Shown here piece by piece: positions 47,941 through 62,200 of a stretch of 64,000 bases of DNA. The stretch's first letter is position 1. Each line of letters opens with the position of its first letter. Under the pieces are notes generated by a model. The model was not told where the DNA came from. It did no database searches and saw only the letters and a list, made by a program, of their open reading frames with translations. The position numbers and the translations under genes are program-made. Origin of the DNA: Choanephora cucurbitarum (lineage: Eukaryota > Mucoromycota > Mucoromycetes > Mucorales > Choanephoraceae); the NCBI GenBank assembly GCA_025331435.1, contig JAIWNI010000019.1:186001-250000 (forward strand), in the 5' to 3' direction.

Positions 47941-50118
47941 TTATGAGTGCATCATATCATTTTTTAATTCTACAAACAGTTCTCTAAATTCTTTCTTTTC
48001 TTTTCTTAACCCATTGATTTCATTCACTAGTTGTTTCTTAAGGTCCAAAAGGTGAGTAGAGTTCGTTTTGGCAAGAGAGACTTACCTTGACTGCCTTAAA
48101 GTGAATAGCCAATCGATTTCCTTTCATTCGCAATTGATTTATTCTTTCTTTATCATTCTTCTACAACAATGCAACTTTAATTGCGGAAGACTGCTTTAAA
48201 TTCTGAAACTTACTCTTTCTTGCTGTAGTTGATTCATTTTCATATCTAAACATTTCTACAAAAGATGGGGGGGTCTATTAGAAAGCAACGGTCATCATTG
48301 CTTTTTTTCTACCTTTTCAGCCTTTAAGAACGATATTCTAAAGAAAGCAAGTTTCTTCAACTTTTCTTCTCTTTTCAGTTGTATCTGTGTCATATGATGC
48401 AATGTCTTGTAGGCGCGCATTTGGTAGTCCTTTAAGGCATGTTCTGATTGTTGTTTGATTTCGGCTACAACTAGAGTGGTTAGAATTTGACAGATGATTT
48501 AGTTGAAGATAGAATTGTTTACACATTTCGAAATGATTGGCATTTATCCTATTGTTCAGTCTCTCATTGTCCGACTGCAATTCCAAGATGACACTCTCTT
48601 TCTTGTAAATTACTTTCTTAGCTTGTTTGTATTTGGCCTGATCCCTAAAGTGTCAATGCAGATAGAAAGATAGTTGGAGTGCATTTACCTTGTAATCTTT
48701 TTTATGGTGGTGCGGTTCCTTAGATTCAGATAGAGGCATATTAGCCAGAGAGATTGTCTTGATCTTCCTTAATTTTTCTAATAGATCTAATGCCAATATC
48801 GTTTCAGATCGATGGACACGTAAGCATTGCTAGACAATTCTGTAAGTAACTGGGACACATCAAGAACAGGCTACCTACATTCATATGAGCTATCAGAATG
48901 AATTTGCCTTGACCACATATAAACTTGGAGACAAGAAAAGTCAAGACATAATAATCTGTGACAACAGGTATAGCAGGCCCTATATCAATACAACTATCTA
49001 CAAGTGTACCTGTCTTGAATGATAAGTATCTCACCCAAATGATCAATCTGACAACATTTACAGAGACGATGAAAACTATAATAGATGGCATCCATATTCT
49101 TGGCTTCAGATGCAGATGCAATAAGAGCAGGCTGAAGTACATCAAATAGATACAGGCTGCTCTTTCTTTTGCTAGATTTGTGATACAGATTGATCTTCAA
49201 TACACTTGGAAGTTTACATCCTTTGCTAACCATATCCCATATCTCAGACACTGTATTGGCTGGAGTCATCCAATGATCGATGCCTTGATTGATGACTAAA
49301 TCATCTAATCATGTTGATAAGAAACATGTCATACTTGAGTGTATTGACCAACTAACTTACTTGAACAGAGTACTTCTTGCTTTAGATCATACGAGTATCC
49401 ATCTGTAAAGCCAAAATAACAGAATTCAATACGTGCTTCTATTGTGCTCAATCGTTCTTCTAATTCTTTCAAGATGTCTTTCTTTTGGATTGACCTATAT
49501 GCGCTTAGTGTTATTATCTCATTTCTTTTGTTTGGTGTCAACTATATACTTTTTGTTAAACATAACATGGCTTCCACTTTTTTTTCAATAGAGTTGAATA
49601 AGTGATATGATATGTATCATTTGTCTGGAATAGCTACCTAATATGCATAAACATGATGGCTACATCATGACCTAGGAACAATATGAATATCTTTCATGTT
49701 TAGAAGACAAGCTCGAGTTCACCTTCAAATAACAAATCAATCATTTCTTCTTTTTCTTTGTCCATGTCAAGTAGTTCTGCTTCTTTAGCACATGTGTCTA
49801 TTTGCCAAGTATGTCTATTAAGATCAAATAAATGAGCAAACAACCCTTTTCTTTTTGGGGTTCTCTTCAGCTTACACTTGATTATCATGATCTAAACAGA
49901 AAATAAATGAGTATAGGCTGATGAAACTAACAAAAAAAAATAAGTGGGTAGGAAGCACCTTTAGCTGATAATTCTACTGTTTTATTTGTTGATACTGTAT
50001 TATTCACTTGAATACAGCCATCATGGTTATGAGGCTGACGTTCCTGAACAACAGTAAGCCTTGAATATAGGCAAACAAAAGATTTTACATTTGAAATATA
50101 AGCATTAGAAAGATTCAT
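47941..50118 (-). CDS. Divergent kinesin-like protein lacking the ATP-binding loop
   Basis: Many small exons on the minus strand; outer limits are firm to within an exon, inner junctions approximate. Reading 5' to 3': a start NLSNAYISNVKSFVCLYSRL; then KRTPKRKGLFAHLFDLNRHT ending in IDLLFEG; GHDVAIMFMHIR directly followed by KDILKELEERLSTIEARIEF; YFGFTDGYSYDL; GIDHWMTPANTVSEIWDMVS; and a KSSKRKSSLYLFDVLQ stretch. This order follows a kinesin motor: FDxVF, FEGxNxxIFAY, an EIYNExIYDLL-type strand, SSRSH and DLAG. The P-loop AYGQTGSGKT is missing. A coiled-coil tail (residues encoded about 48590-47941) follows. It may be a non-motor kinesin relative like yeast Vik1, or decaying. Confidence 0.6.
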
Positions 50119-50195
50119 GGGCTTTTGTCTAAAGAAAAAAAAGAAGAAAAGTGGATGTAGAAAGAAATCCATTTATGTTTATTTATTTTCTAAAA

Positions 50196-52491
<2,296 letters not shown>

Positions 52492-54544
52492 ATGTCTTGA
52501 AAAATAGTGGAAAGAAAGACAAGAAAAAAGGAAAGAGATTTTTTTAAGAAAAAAAATTTCTACACTTTCTAATCAAATGGTGTGTGAGTCAACGTCTAGC
52601 TTGAGCGAGTGAAAAATGACAGAAGGTTTTTTTAAGATCTCCGCTGTTGCCGATGATCTCCTAAAAAAATCTTTGTTATAAGGAGCATTTAATTGTTTGG
52701 AACTGTAATTCTTCTTCTTTATTAGAGTATATAGAGACAACTTTTATTTATTTTTTGGTCTAGAAATACAATCTCAATTCCATAAAGTCATTGATGAATT
52801 TACATAGTTCAATGCAATACTAAAAGGACGTGTTTCTCTTTTTTGGAGGACCTTAAACTAGAAAAGAGGGCAAACTGCCCTGAATTTTATGTAAACCTTA
52901 AAAGCCTACAGGGCAGATTTGTTTATTTTCTTAAAAGATGGAGCTTCTTTTTCTATTATTTGATCCTAAGGGGAGAGGGGTGGATCCTTATAGCTTAAAA
53001 AAAGGTGGCAAAAAAGAAAGACAAGTAAAGGAAAAGGAAGATGGTTAACAAGAGAAGACATAGTGTCTAAAAAAATAAAGAAAAAAAGCTGTTTGCATCG
53101 CTTTTCAACTACATCTTGAGAACAATTGAGGCAACATCGTTGCAAGAGCATTGAGTTAAGAACAAAACTTGGTCGATCAAAACTTTGATACTAAATTGAA
53201 AAGCTTCACGAAAAATAGCGCATAAAAAGAAGGGATTTATAATGTTTGTCAATGCTATCAAAATCCAGTAGACTACGTAAAGAAGTAGATAAGTATAGAG
53301 CAAAGAAAAGAGATCAAGACGTTTGAAAAAAGATACATGCTGTGATACTATAACGAAAAGTTTGTAGGCTTTGTTTTCAAAAAAAAAAAAAAAAAAAACT
53401 AGTCTAAAAAAAGAAAATGAAACGAACATCCAAGAAAAAGTTACATTATTTGGGATTGTGCTTTTCTATGTATTTTTAACCAGGTTTATTGCATTAATGA
53501 AGCTTACAAACTCGTCAAAAAGATAAAGTAAGATGACAGTAATTATATCGCTCAAGATAAAACTGGCCATGCTTTATGTATCAAGAGAGATCTTATAGAG
53601 TGATTTTAGTCTATCGCTAAAGACTTGATGTGAGTTACAGCCAGCTTCAGGTCAAATAAGGGTTTGGTTATTAAGGTCTACTGGCGTACAAACCAAGGTC
53701 AAAGCTGCAATTGTTTCACCGCCAAGGTGGTACAATTTAATATCTAATGCAAGGATTCTTTTAGAGAACATGTCTTTCAACTGAAAACCTCAAGATATGA
53801 CTTATTCGATACTTTCAAATGATTCTGGCTTACTTTATAACCCCCTTTTTCTTCTCTTTTCAAAACATATTAAGCTAAAGCCTACAACAAACATGTCTTG
53901 ACTCTGGCTTCAAATTATTCAACTGTTGCATAAGTAAGAAGGATGCTGTTACCATATCTACCATTTGATGCACTCCTCCTGAGTACAATAATACAACAAA
54001 GCTTTTTTCTTGTGAGCTATATTACTTGAGCCTCTTAATTCTATCGCTTGCTATAAAATATATATTGACTTGGTCTATTTTAATAAACTTGTACATAAGC
54101 AACAACTTACATACACTAAGGAATCAAATGCTTGTTCTTTTAGATTTCCTGAAATTTTTGAGATAATGCGTTTTTTTTTTAAGGATAAAGTAGTAAACCC
54201 TTTTGATAAAAGTACAATTCTAAGAGATATCATGATCTTGTGTAACAGCGATCGGGGCATGCAAGAAATAAAGCAGTAGTCGATGCTGTATAATACAACA
54301 CAGAACGATACGAAGCAATAAGAGCAAAACACTTGGTCTTGCAAAATAGAGTTAGATCTGAAACCATCTAGACAAGATCTACGCATTCGATTATACATTA
54401 CTTTTCTTTCTTGAACCTTTCTTCAATTACAAATAAGGAAATGTCCTAATACGCGTCACATTTTGTTTGTAAGGGCTTGATTTGCTAATTTTTTGACAAA
54501 GAAAAAAAAATAGAAGCTCCATATTAAATAGCAAATAAACAGTT
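52492..54544. other. 2-kb gene-poor region
   Basis: No gene is supported between the dehydrogenase and SIR2. There is a 20-base A run near 53379-53398, a short inverted repeat CTGCCCTG / CAGGGCAG (52875-52882 and 52909-52916) able to form a hairpin, and scattered stop-filled coding-like segments around 53640-54280, possibly decayed sequence. Confidence 0.45.
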
Positions 54545-56657
54545 ATGAGCGACGAAGATGAGAACCAACACAGGGAAGATCTTTCTTCTAGCAAAAAGAG
54601 GTTCTCTAGCGAGCATAACCCAGTTCAAGAAGAAGAGCAAGTCAAGAAAGCAAGATTAGGTAGGAAGACATCCTAAGACAAAGAGAATAAACGAATAACG
54701 AACTTGAACGATAGATGATCAATCAGAAGAAGCTCAACCTGATCCTGCAGTCACTGCTTCTCTCTCTATCAATGACGCGTTATTTGACGACTACAATGAG
54801 GAGTCAGATCAGGACTGGGCTTCAGGTGATGAAAGTGAAAGCAGTTTAAGTGATCAAGGCATCTTGTCACACCCTGCTTTTCGAGTGGATGATGACAGTT
54901 TAGATGATGTTGATATCGACGGATCAGATGAAGAGAGTCGTTATCAGTTGTGTAGGTTGATTGCTACTTGGCAGAGAATGTGAATGATTCTTATGTTATC
55001 ATAATAGCCTGGACAAGTTTTTCTGAAGAGGAAATGGAAGCCATTAGAGAAGAAGCAAGGGAGAAAGGATTGATAAAGTTCATTGAAAAATACATTGTTC
55101 AAGAGTCAGTTCCTGTTCCAAAAATGTTGGAAGCATTCGATATATTCATGGTAAGGTACTCTTTCATAGGCGTTTTTTTTTAACTTGTTTTATTTACAAA
55201 AGAAAATATTACAAAATGAACTGACTATAAAAATGAAATATCTAAGCATCCAAAAGCAGCAGCATTAGCTTCAGATATTGAACTTTTACCTATCCTTAGA
55301 AGTGTCGTTACTCGCTGTTTACGTAAAAGGCGTCGATTGGAAAATGTGAATACATTAGAAGATGTTGCTAATTTGCTTAGCAAGGCTAACAATATCATGA
55401 TTGTCACTGGCGCAGGTGTATCTGTCTCATGTGGCATTCCAGACTTTAGATCAGAAAAGGGCATTTATTCACGCTTACAGGAATATGAGTTGGATGATCC
55501 TCAGCAGATGTTTGATATCGAGTATTTTAGAGAAATGCCTGAAATCTTTTACACCTTCGCCAAGGAGCTCTATCCTGCCAACTATGAACCTAGCCCAGGC
55601 CATATGTTTGTCAAGTTGATTGAAGAAAAGGGCAAGCTACTAAGAAATTATACGCAGAATATCGACACTCTAGAACATAAGGCAAACATTAAACGAGTAG
55701 TGAACTGTCATGGTAGTTTTGCTACTGCTTCTTGTGTTACTTGTGGCTACAAAGTGGACGGTAAAGAAATTGAAGAATACATTATGGCTCAGAAAGTCGC
55801 TCCTTGCCCTCAATGCCAAGCTGTTAAAGCATCATTACCAGACAAAAGTCGCAAGAATGGCTCAGACGATGAAGATGACGATGCCTTTCCTAGCCCTAGA
55901 GGTGTCTCTATCATGAAACCAGTAAATGTCTATAAAGAAAGAAAGGGAGAACATAGAGAGAATTGATTGCCCTATTTCATTGTGTTAGGACATTACTTTC
56001 TTTGGTGAACGTCTTCCAGCTGAATTTGATAATTTACTTGCAGTAGATACAGACCAAGTAGATTTGTTGATTGTTATGGGATCATCACTCAAAGTATCTC
56101 CAGTATCAGAAATCATGTCTCAAATACCACACAGCATTCCTCAGATCTTAATCAATCGAACACCCATCACCCATATGACATTTGATATCCAATTACTAGG
56201 AGACAGTGATGCTATTGTACCCGAGCTTTGCCGCATGCTTAATTGGGATTTGAAGCACCCTAAACTACCTGGTGGCAGTGCTCTCAGTGAAGAAAGTATA
56301 CGCCTCAGTCGGGAAGGGTCAGGCGATCTAGTGCAGACAAAAGACGAATCTGGTCAAATTCGATCTGAGCGGAAAATTTGGAGTTTTGTTCGAGATGGTC
56401 TTTACACTTTTCCTGGTGCTGTAGTTGATCCAAAATATATGAACAATCAAAGGTAGAAAAATATGTGTATATATATATCAATATACGAATAGAATTTTTC
56501 TTTGTTATAACAAGCTTCTAATGCATTCTTTAACTTCTTTTGACAATATAGATGCGATGAAAGGGGCTGTGTTAACAGTAGTGATTCTGAAGACGAACAA
56601 GAAACAAAGAGTACTACAGAAAAGGAAACAAGTGAACTCAAACCACAAGAAGATTAA
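54545..56657 (+). CDS. SIR2: Sir2-family NAD-dependent protein deacetylase
   Basis: Six exons (54545-54659, 54715-54951, 55008-55150, 55247-55921, 55989-56452, 56552-56657) give 579 residues. Sirtuins remove acetyl groups from histones and other proteins using NAD+. An acidic N-terminus precedes a Sir2-type helical module ([20 protein letters not shown]). The catalytic core shows [29 protein letters not shown], the active-site NCHGS, zinc ligands CVTCGY and [14 protein letters not shown] and [14 protein letters not shown]. An acidic insert ([11 protein letters not shown]) sits between the zinc knuckle and FFGE. The overall order matches nuclear class I sirtuins (Sir2/Hst1, SIRT1). The tail is acidic and charged. 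Confidence 0.94.
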
Positions 56658-57957
56658 ATCGAGTTTGCTTACACTCTTTTTAAGTGTAAATAGGATGAAA
56701 GAACAATAATGAAAGACTAATGAAGTAGACGCAATTGCACAAAAAAATAAACATTTAATTATTACAGTTTGTTATGATTTCAATTATGTGAAAGGCTTTT
56801 CTCTTTGTACTTCAAGATAATGATGAAATGTGCTTATGATATTTAGCCCATTGGTTTGTACCTTTGAGATGTCAATCAACTTTCAAAGATTTCACATCGA
56901 TGCATTTTTTTAACAAAAAGGTTCTATGCTTTAAAATGTCAACAAAAAATGACACATAAGCATTGCTCAATGACTATATTTAAGTTTTAATTTTCAGGTA
57001 GACACGAAAAACCTGGGACCCTTCCTGTCATGCATTGCTATCATCACCTGATATGTCAAATCAAAAAGCTTCTCTGTCTACTTCTGAAAAGAGTGCTCCC
57101 AGACAACTCTGTAGAAGCATCTGGATCTATAATACATTCGTAACTTTTCTTTTTGGTTGGAAGCATGGCTGAAGGTTCAGTGTATGATATGAATTGCTTT
57201 TATACATTTAAATTAGAAGAAAGGTCTTGTTGAGACCAGTATGAAGTCTGCTTAGCATGCTGAATAAGTGATTGAGATAGACTTGATTTTACATAAAGTG
57301 AAACATTAGTTTTGAGCTGCTATGCAAAAACTCAAGTAAAACAGATAAATTAGTCTTGAGAAATTGGTAGTCATTGATCTTTTTCACCAAAGCAAAGATT
57401 CAGAAGAACACGAATGCAGCTCTTACGTCGTTCTTCTCATTGGATTAGTTGATCTGTGGTAACACAAGCATGTTGCAATATTCAACATACCGAACCATAG
57501 CGAAGGTCAACGAAGCTAACCAAAGCGCTGACTTTGTTACCGTAATGGAGGTTTGATTTGTAATCTATACGTAACATTTTAGCGTCTTTCATGTTATCTT
57601 GTCAACTTTCTCTGAAACTCCTCTCTTTGTCATTGCTATACCTTTTTCAAATTCTACAGACATACAACATAACTATGCAGCAGTATATTTTTTTGTTCAT
57701 TTGCTCATTTTTTTCTTGTTTTTGTTGACAAATATGTGAATTAAGATTTTGATATAACAACAGCCACAAATCTTGCGTCTGTGTTACGCTAAACCATTCT
57801 ACTTATGTGCCTGATTATGTACTACCTACTGCGCTTCAAAGCTGCGGTTTGTTCAATCCACTGTTTAAAAGCTGCCGAACTTTTCTCTTATTTTTCTTTT
57901 GTTTCACTACATTGTGCCTCTCTTTCTCACAACTACTTTCTTTCAGATAAATTAACA
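56658..57957. other. Intergenic region SIR2-BCS1
   Basis: No gene, tRNA or repeat family recognised. AT-rich with T/C-rich sequence in the last 250 bp before BCS1. An in-frame ATG at 57805 would add 51 residues to BCS1 but reads through leader-like sequence. Confidence 0.5.
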
Positions 57958-59797
57958 ATGGATTCAACACAAATGAAGAAGAACTTGCCTCCTATCTTGG
58001 TTGGCTCCAGCCGTCTTGGAGGCATTGTAGATATCCTACTAAGTGTTTTAGAAAAGGCCTCTGATGAAGCATTTTGGAATGGCGTCTTTGGTGAACGTGT
58101 ATTGAATCTTTTGAAGCGTTATTTTGGAAGTGATGTTGTATTCTTGGGTTTTATTGTGTACATTGCACGTAAGTAAAAGATTGAATTGTATTTACATAAT
58201 AGAAAAATTAACAATATATCCCCTTTCTTTTTTCTTTTCGAATATTAGCTATTGTGGGTTATCAATTCACCACTCTATTTTACTATTGTGTCAACAAAGT
58301 CAAAGAGAACATGTATGTTTCTATTCAAGTCTCCAAAGATGAATCCGGGTACAATGCTATTCAACAATTCATCTCCAAACACAATGACAAAACTCTCCGC
58401 TTGCGTGATGCAGAAGGTCGTTGTATTGTTGAAAATGAAGAGAACGATATGCAAAGAGCAAGTCCTCCTCCACGACTTCAACTTTTTCCTTGTAAGTTTA
58501 GACAAAATACTCATCTGTAGTTGAAAGCTAATTTTGCTATATAGTGGATGAAAGTGAATACAAGATCAAGTACAAGGGGCACGATCTCTGGGTCAGAAAA
58601 ATGAAGAAAGGAAACACAGACAAAGATACAAACAGCTACTACTATAACAACTTGTCGGATTTCATTGGCCAAATGCAATCAAATCCCTGTGTGGTCATTA
58701 CTATGTGGGGACGAGATCTCAACCTACTCAAATCTTTTATTCAAGAATGGATCAATATGCATTTCGAAAGGGAACATGGCAAGCTTACTATTTTCAAATG
58801 TATGCCTACTCGTTATGAAGGCTTTGAATGGATCGCCGTTGGATCAAAGGAATTGAGACCTTTCAGTTCAGTTATTCTGAAGAACGGACAAAAGGAACAT
58901 ATCCTGAAGGACATCCAGACATTCCGTCGTCGCGAAAGTTGGTACTCTATTCGTGGCATTCCCTATCGTCGAGGCTATCTGTTGTATGGCCCTCCTGGTA
59001 CCGGTAAGACATCCTTGGTTCAATCAGTAGCTAGCAAAGTCAACATGAACGTGGCTATCATCAGTTTATCTGGAAAGATGGATGATGAGAACTTTGCTGT
59101 AATGCTTCGAGAAGTCCCTCGAAACAGTATATTGGTAATGGAAGATATCGATCATTGTGCTATCACGGACCCACATTCAAATGGTGATTCTACGAATGCC
59201 CGAATTACAATGAGTGGTTTGTTGAATGCGCTTGATGGTGTGGTGGCACAAGAAGGATCAATGATTTTTATGACGTGTAACGATATCACTCGTATTCAGC
59301 CCGCTTTACTTCGCCCTGGACGTATTGATATGAAAATGGAATTAGGTTATGCTGATAAAGATCAGATCAAAAAGATGTTCTGGCGCTTTATGGGACAAGA
59401 TGACAATATCCAAAGTGAAGATGAGCAAAAAACGCTTGAGACCTCAAAGGAAATGCTGTCACTTTCGGAAAAGTTCACTGATATGATTCCTGATCTATAT
59501 GTTACTCCTGCCGAATTACAGAATTTCTTTATTATGAACATGATGGATAGAGAAGAGGACTTGGACGAACAAAATGGCAAGGAAAAGGACTATTCCTATT
59601 TGCTTGAATCTGTACCAAAGTTTTTGGAATCTGTCAAACTGGATCGCGAACAAGCAAAGGAACACGAGATCAAGGCCAGCAAACAAGAGGCGTCAAAGCC
59701 TGAGGAAACCCCAAAAATAGACACTATAGAAAACAACCCTGAAAACACTGAAGCTGACAAAGCCGATGTGAAGACTGTAAATACCGAATTGAATTAA
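57958..59797 (+). CDS. BCS1: Mitochondrial AAA chaperone Bcs1
   Basis: Three exons (57958-58168, 58249-58491, 58545-59797) give 568 residues. Bcs1 sits in the inner mitochondrial membrane and inserts the Rieske iron-sulfur protein into complex III. A membrane segment (FLGFIVYIAPIVGYQFTTLF) near residue 65 is followed by the Bcs1-specific region: VSIQVSKDE, SFIQEW, and RRRESWYSIRGIPYRRGYLL just before the AAA core. The AAA domain has [45 protein letters not shown] and RPGRIDMKMELG. The last 70 residues are a Lys/Glu-rich extension not needed for the fold. The start at 57958 gives an N-terminus in line with the family. Confidence 0.93.
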
Positions 59798-59885
59798 TAC
59801 AACCTGCATATATGATATCCTCAATACTTGTTAAAATAATAAAAACTAATAAATTTATTACACTAATAAAAAAATAAGCAATTAA

Positions 59886-60967
59886 TCAAGAACAACTATC
59901 AGGAGAAGAGGGAGACAAGAGTATAGAGTGATTTCTATTTGAAGAGTAAAAGGCACAGGAAGTTGGGGTTGGCAAAATGCAGGACTTTAGATCGGCTACC
60001 GTACTATCTTGACTAAAACAATTTTGTGATGAGGAGAGGCTTGTGTTGCGTTGTTGAGTGGCAGCAGCAATGGCAGCAGCAGCAACTACAGCGGCAGCGG
60101 CATCAGCTGAATGGTTCAAGTATCTATTGAATAAACGATTTGGCTTAGGCGAACTTAAGATTTGTTCATTGATTAATGTTGTTTCTGTTGCTCCTACTGT
60201 TGTTGTATGAGGATAATAAAAGTCTAGATGATTGTCCAAAGGAGGAGAAGCGGCCAACAGAGAGGATGTGACGGCTGCAACAGCTGCAGATGTAGCTACG
60301 GTCGCTGCTATAGAGACAGAGGCGTTTGGATAATAAGGTTGATAAGTTATCTTGTCGCTCCTCTTTTTCGAAGAGCATGCTGAGCTTGTGGATTGCTGTT
60401 GTGTTCCATTTCTTCTAGACAAACAAAAAGGACAATGACGTACAAATCGAGCAATAAGCTCTTTGGGAATCCATGAATAACGTTTGCGTACCTGAATGAC
60501 AAAAAAGTTAATTTTAGAAAGTTGCATTCTTTCATAGAAGGAATTTTATGATTGCTTACCAGAGCTGACGTTTTATCTCTGCCACCATGGTGAGCTTCTT
60601 TATGTGCAGCAATGAGAATATGATAGATATCTTCACGAGTGGCCACAGGCTTATTGTCATGGCAAACGAATTCTATGTGATCTGGGGTTTTACTAAGACA
60701 GAACATTTTCTTTACCCAGAATCGAAACTGAGCAGTTGAAATAGCAGTATTTCGTGGATCTTTCAGTACTTGAAGTATGAGTGAATAACGATGATTGTCT
60801 ACGAGTGCTTTGTCTCTTTTTTTAGACGATAAGTTCTGCAGGTAATTATTAACAACTGCATCAAATGCTTCTAAAGATGGAAACTGTTGATGATCCAACA
60901 ACATCTTCTCTGAATTGTAGTAGTTAAGAGGAGTCTTCTTAGAACTTTGTTCAGCTCGCATGATCAT
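59886..60967 (-). CDS. H2C2 zinc-finger (integrase-type) protein with Ala-rich tail
   Basis: Exons 60967-60560 and 60491-59886 give 337 residues. Residues 70-165 include FRFWVKKMFCL, DIYHILIAAHKEAHHGGRDK and, across the intron, RKRYSWIPKELIARFVRHCP with FCLSRR. The spacing His-x-His to Cys-x2-Cys is the H2C2 zinc finger found at the N-terminus of retroviral-type integrases. No integrase DDE core follows. The rest is Ser/Thr-rich with alanine runs (AAAAVVAAAAIAAA). It could be a host gene that adopted an integrase zinc finger; fungal transcription factors with this finger are known. No flanking LTRs are visible. Confidence 0.72.
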
Positions 60968-61658
60968 TCAAGCAGGTTTAATCGATAAAAATAATGGAAC
61001 AAAGAGAAAAGAGGCAAAATCAATCTTTCTGATTTTATTGTTGTATAACTTTTTTCTCTTTGTTGTTTTGTTTTATACAAAAAATGAACTTTAAATGAGT
61101 GTATGCGTGTATTGTATAAAATCTAATATTACCATATTCATATTATGGCGGGAAAATGCAGAATGTTATTGTTGCATAAATATAAACAAAGGGTCTTAAC
61201 ATTTCATTTTGCCTGTGCTCTCAAAAACAACCAGTGGCGTTGTGACACTCATCCAAGTCACCGGAGAAGGAGAAATACAGCTTGTTAATAGCAGAGCACC
61301 TGCTTTCAATTGTTTGAACCTAAGACTAATTTAGACCATGAGAACACACTTTTGGCGTTTCAGATTAAAGGAGATGACATGTTTGTGCCTTTTTCTTTCT
61401 TTCTTGCAGAAGCATGTTCATGGGCCAAAATGCTAAGCTAAAAGAAAAACGAATGTAGTTTTTATTGCATGACATAAACAAATCAAGCTTTATATAACGG
61501 TTTGGATGTCAAAGCTTATACGAGAAAAGCGTAAGGGAAGAAGAAAAAATCACTGCCTTAAAACCTTGGTCGGCGTTTTCGGGAACAAATTCCACATTCT
61601 GTCATTTGATGGCACCTTTTTTTTCGGTTACTGATTGTAATGAAACATTGTCTATAAT
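60968..61658. other. Intergenic spacer
   Basis: AT-rich; no gene or repeat recognised. Confidence 0.5.
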
Positions 61659-62097
61659 CTAAAAAGCAGTAAATGCATTGAATTGGACCTCAATATTAGT
61701 TCCAGCAAACTTATACCTCGAGTAGAGTCTGTCTGCCATATAGCTGCAATTGCGTCTCACTTGATCCAATGCATTTTGGAAACTAAACAGCTTAAGATAT
61801 ATATATATTAGCACTCTAAAAGCAAACTGTGCATATGAAGGCTCCATGGATGCCATTATGCTTCCAATAGTTGCATGAAATGGTATGAGTGCTCTCTGTA
61901 ATGATGAAAAAGAACAGGCCGGAATTGTTTCAAATGTAGCACCATAAGACATCTTCAAGCTCTTGTCCTGAATATTGCGCTTAACCAAGTAGATATAATA
62001 TTAGATGTTCTATGGTAGCCTTGAGTTTTGAGATGGCTCGATAAGAGCAGCCTTTCAAGATTTCTTCAAAACCTGGAAAGTTACTTATTGAACTCAT
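61659..62097 (-). pseudogene. Uncertain small gene, possibly broken
   Basis: A minus-strand ATG at 62097 opens MSSISNFPGFEEILKGCSYR and reaches a stop after 38 codons. A second frame then carries MSYGATFETIPACSF, LIPFHATIGSIMASMEPSYA and DRLYSRYKFAGTNIEVQF to a stop at 61659. The two could be joined only by an intron shorter than 20 nt or a frameshift, so the gene is either disrupted or wrongly read. I recognise no family. A TA microsatellite (about 61798-61808) lies in the second frame. Confidence 0.35.
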
Positions 62098-62200
62098 TTT
62101 AACTTCATATATACAGATAAACTCGATGCCAATAATGTATTTTTTTTAAATAAGCGAAAGCACAGCTCTTTTGCTTTCTTTTTTTTTGTTTTTCGCGCGT

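Noticed and set aside
53109..53429. 106-codon hydrophobic minus-strand frame
   Set aside because: Phe-rich because it translates an A/T homopolymer; no splice partners or family match.
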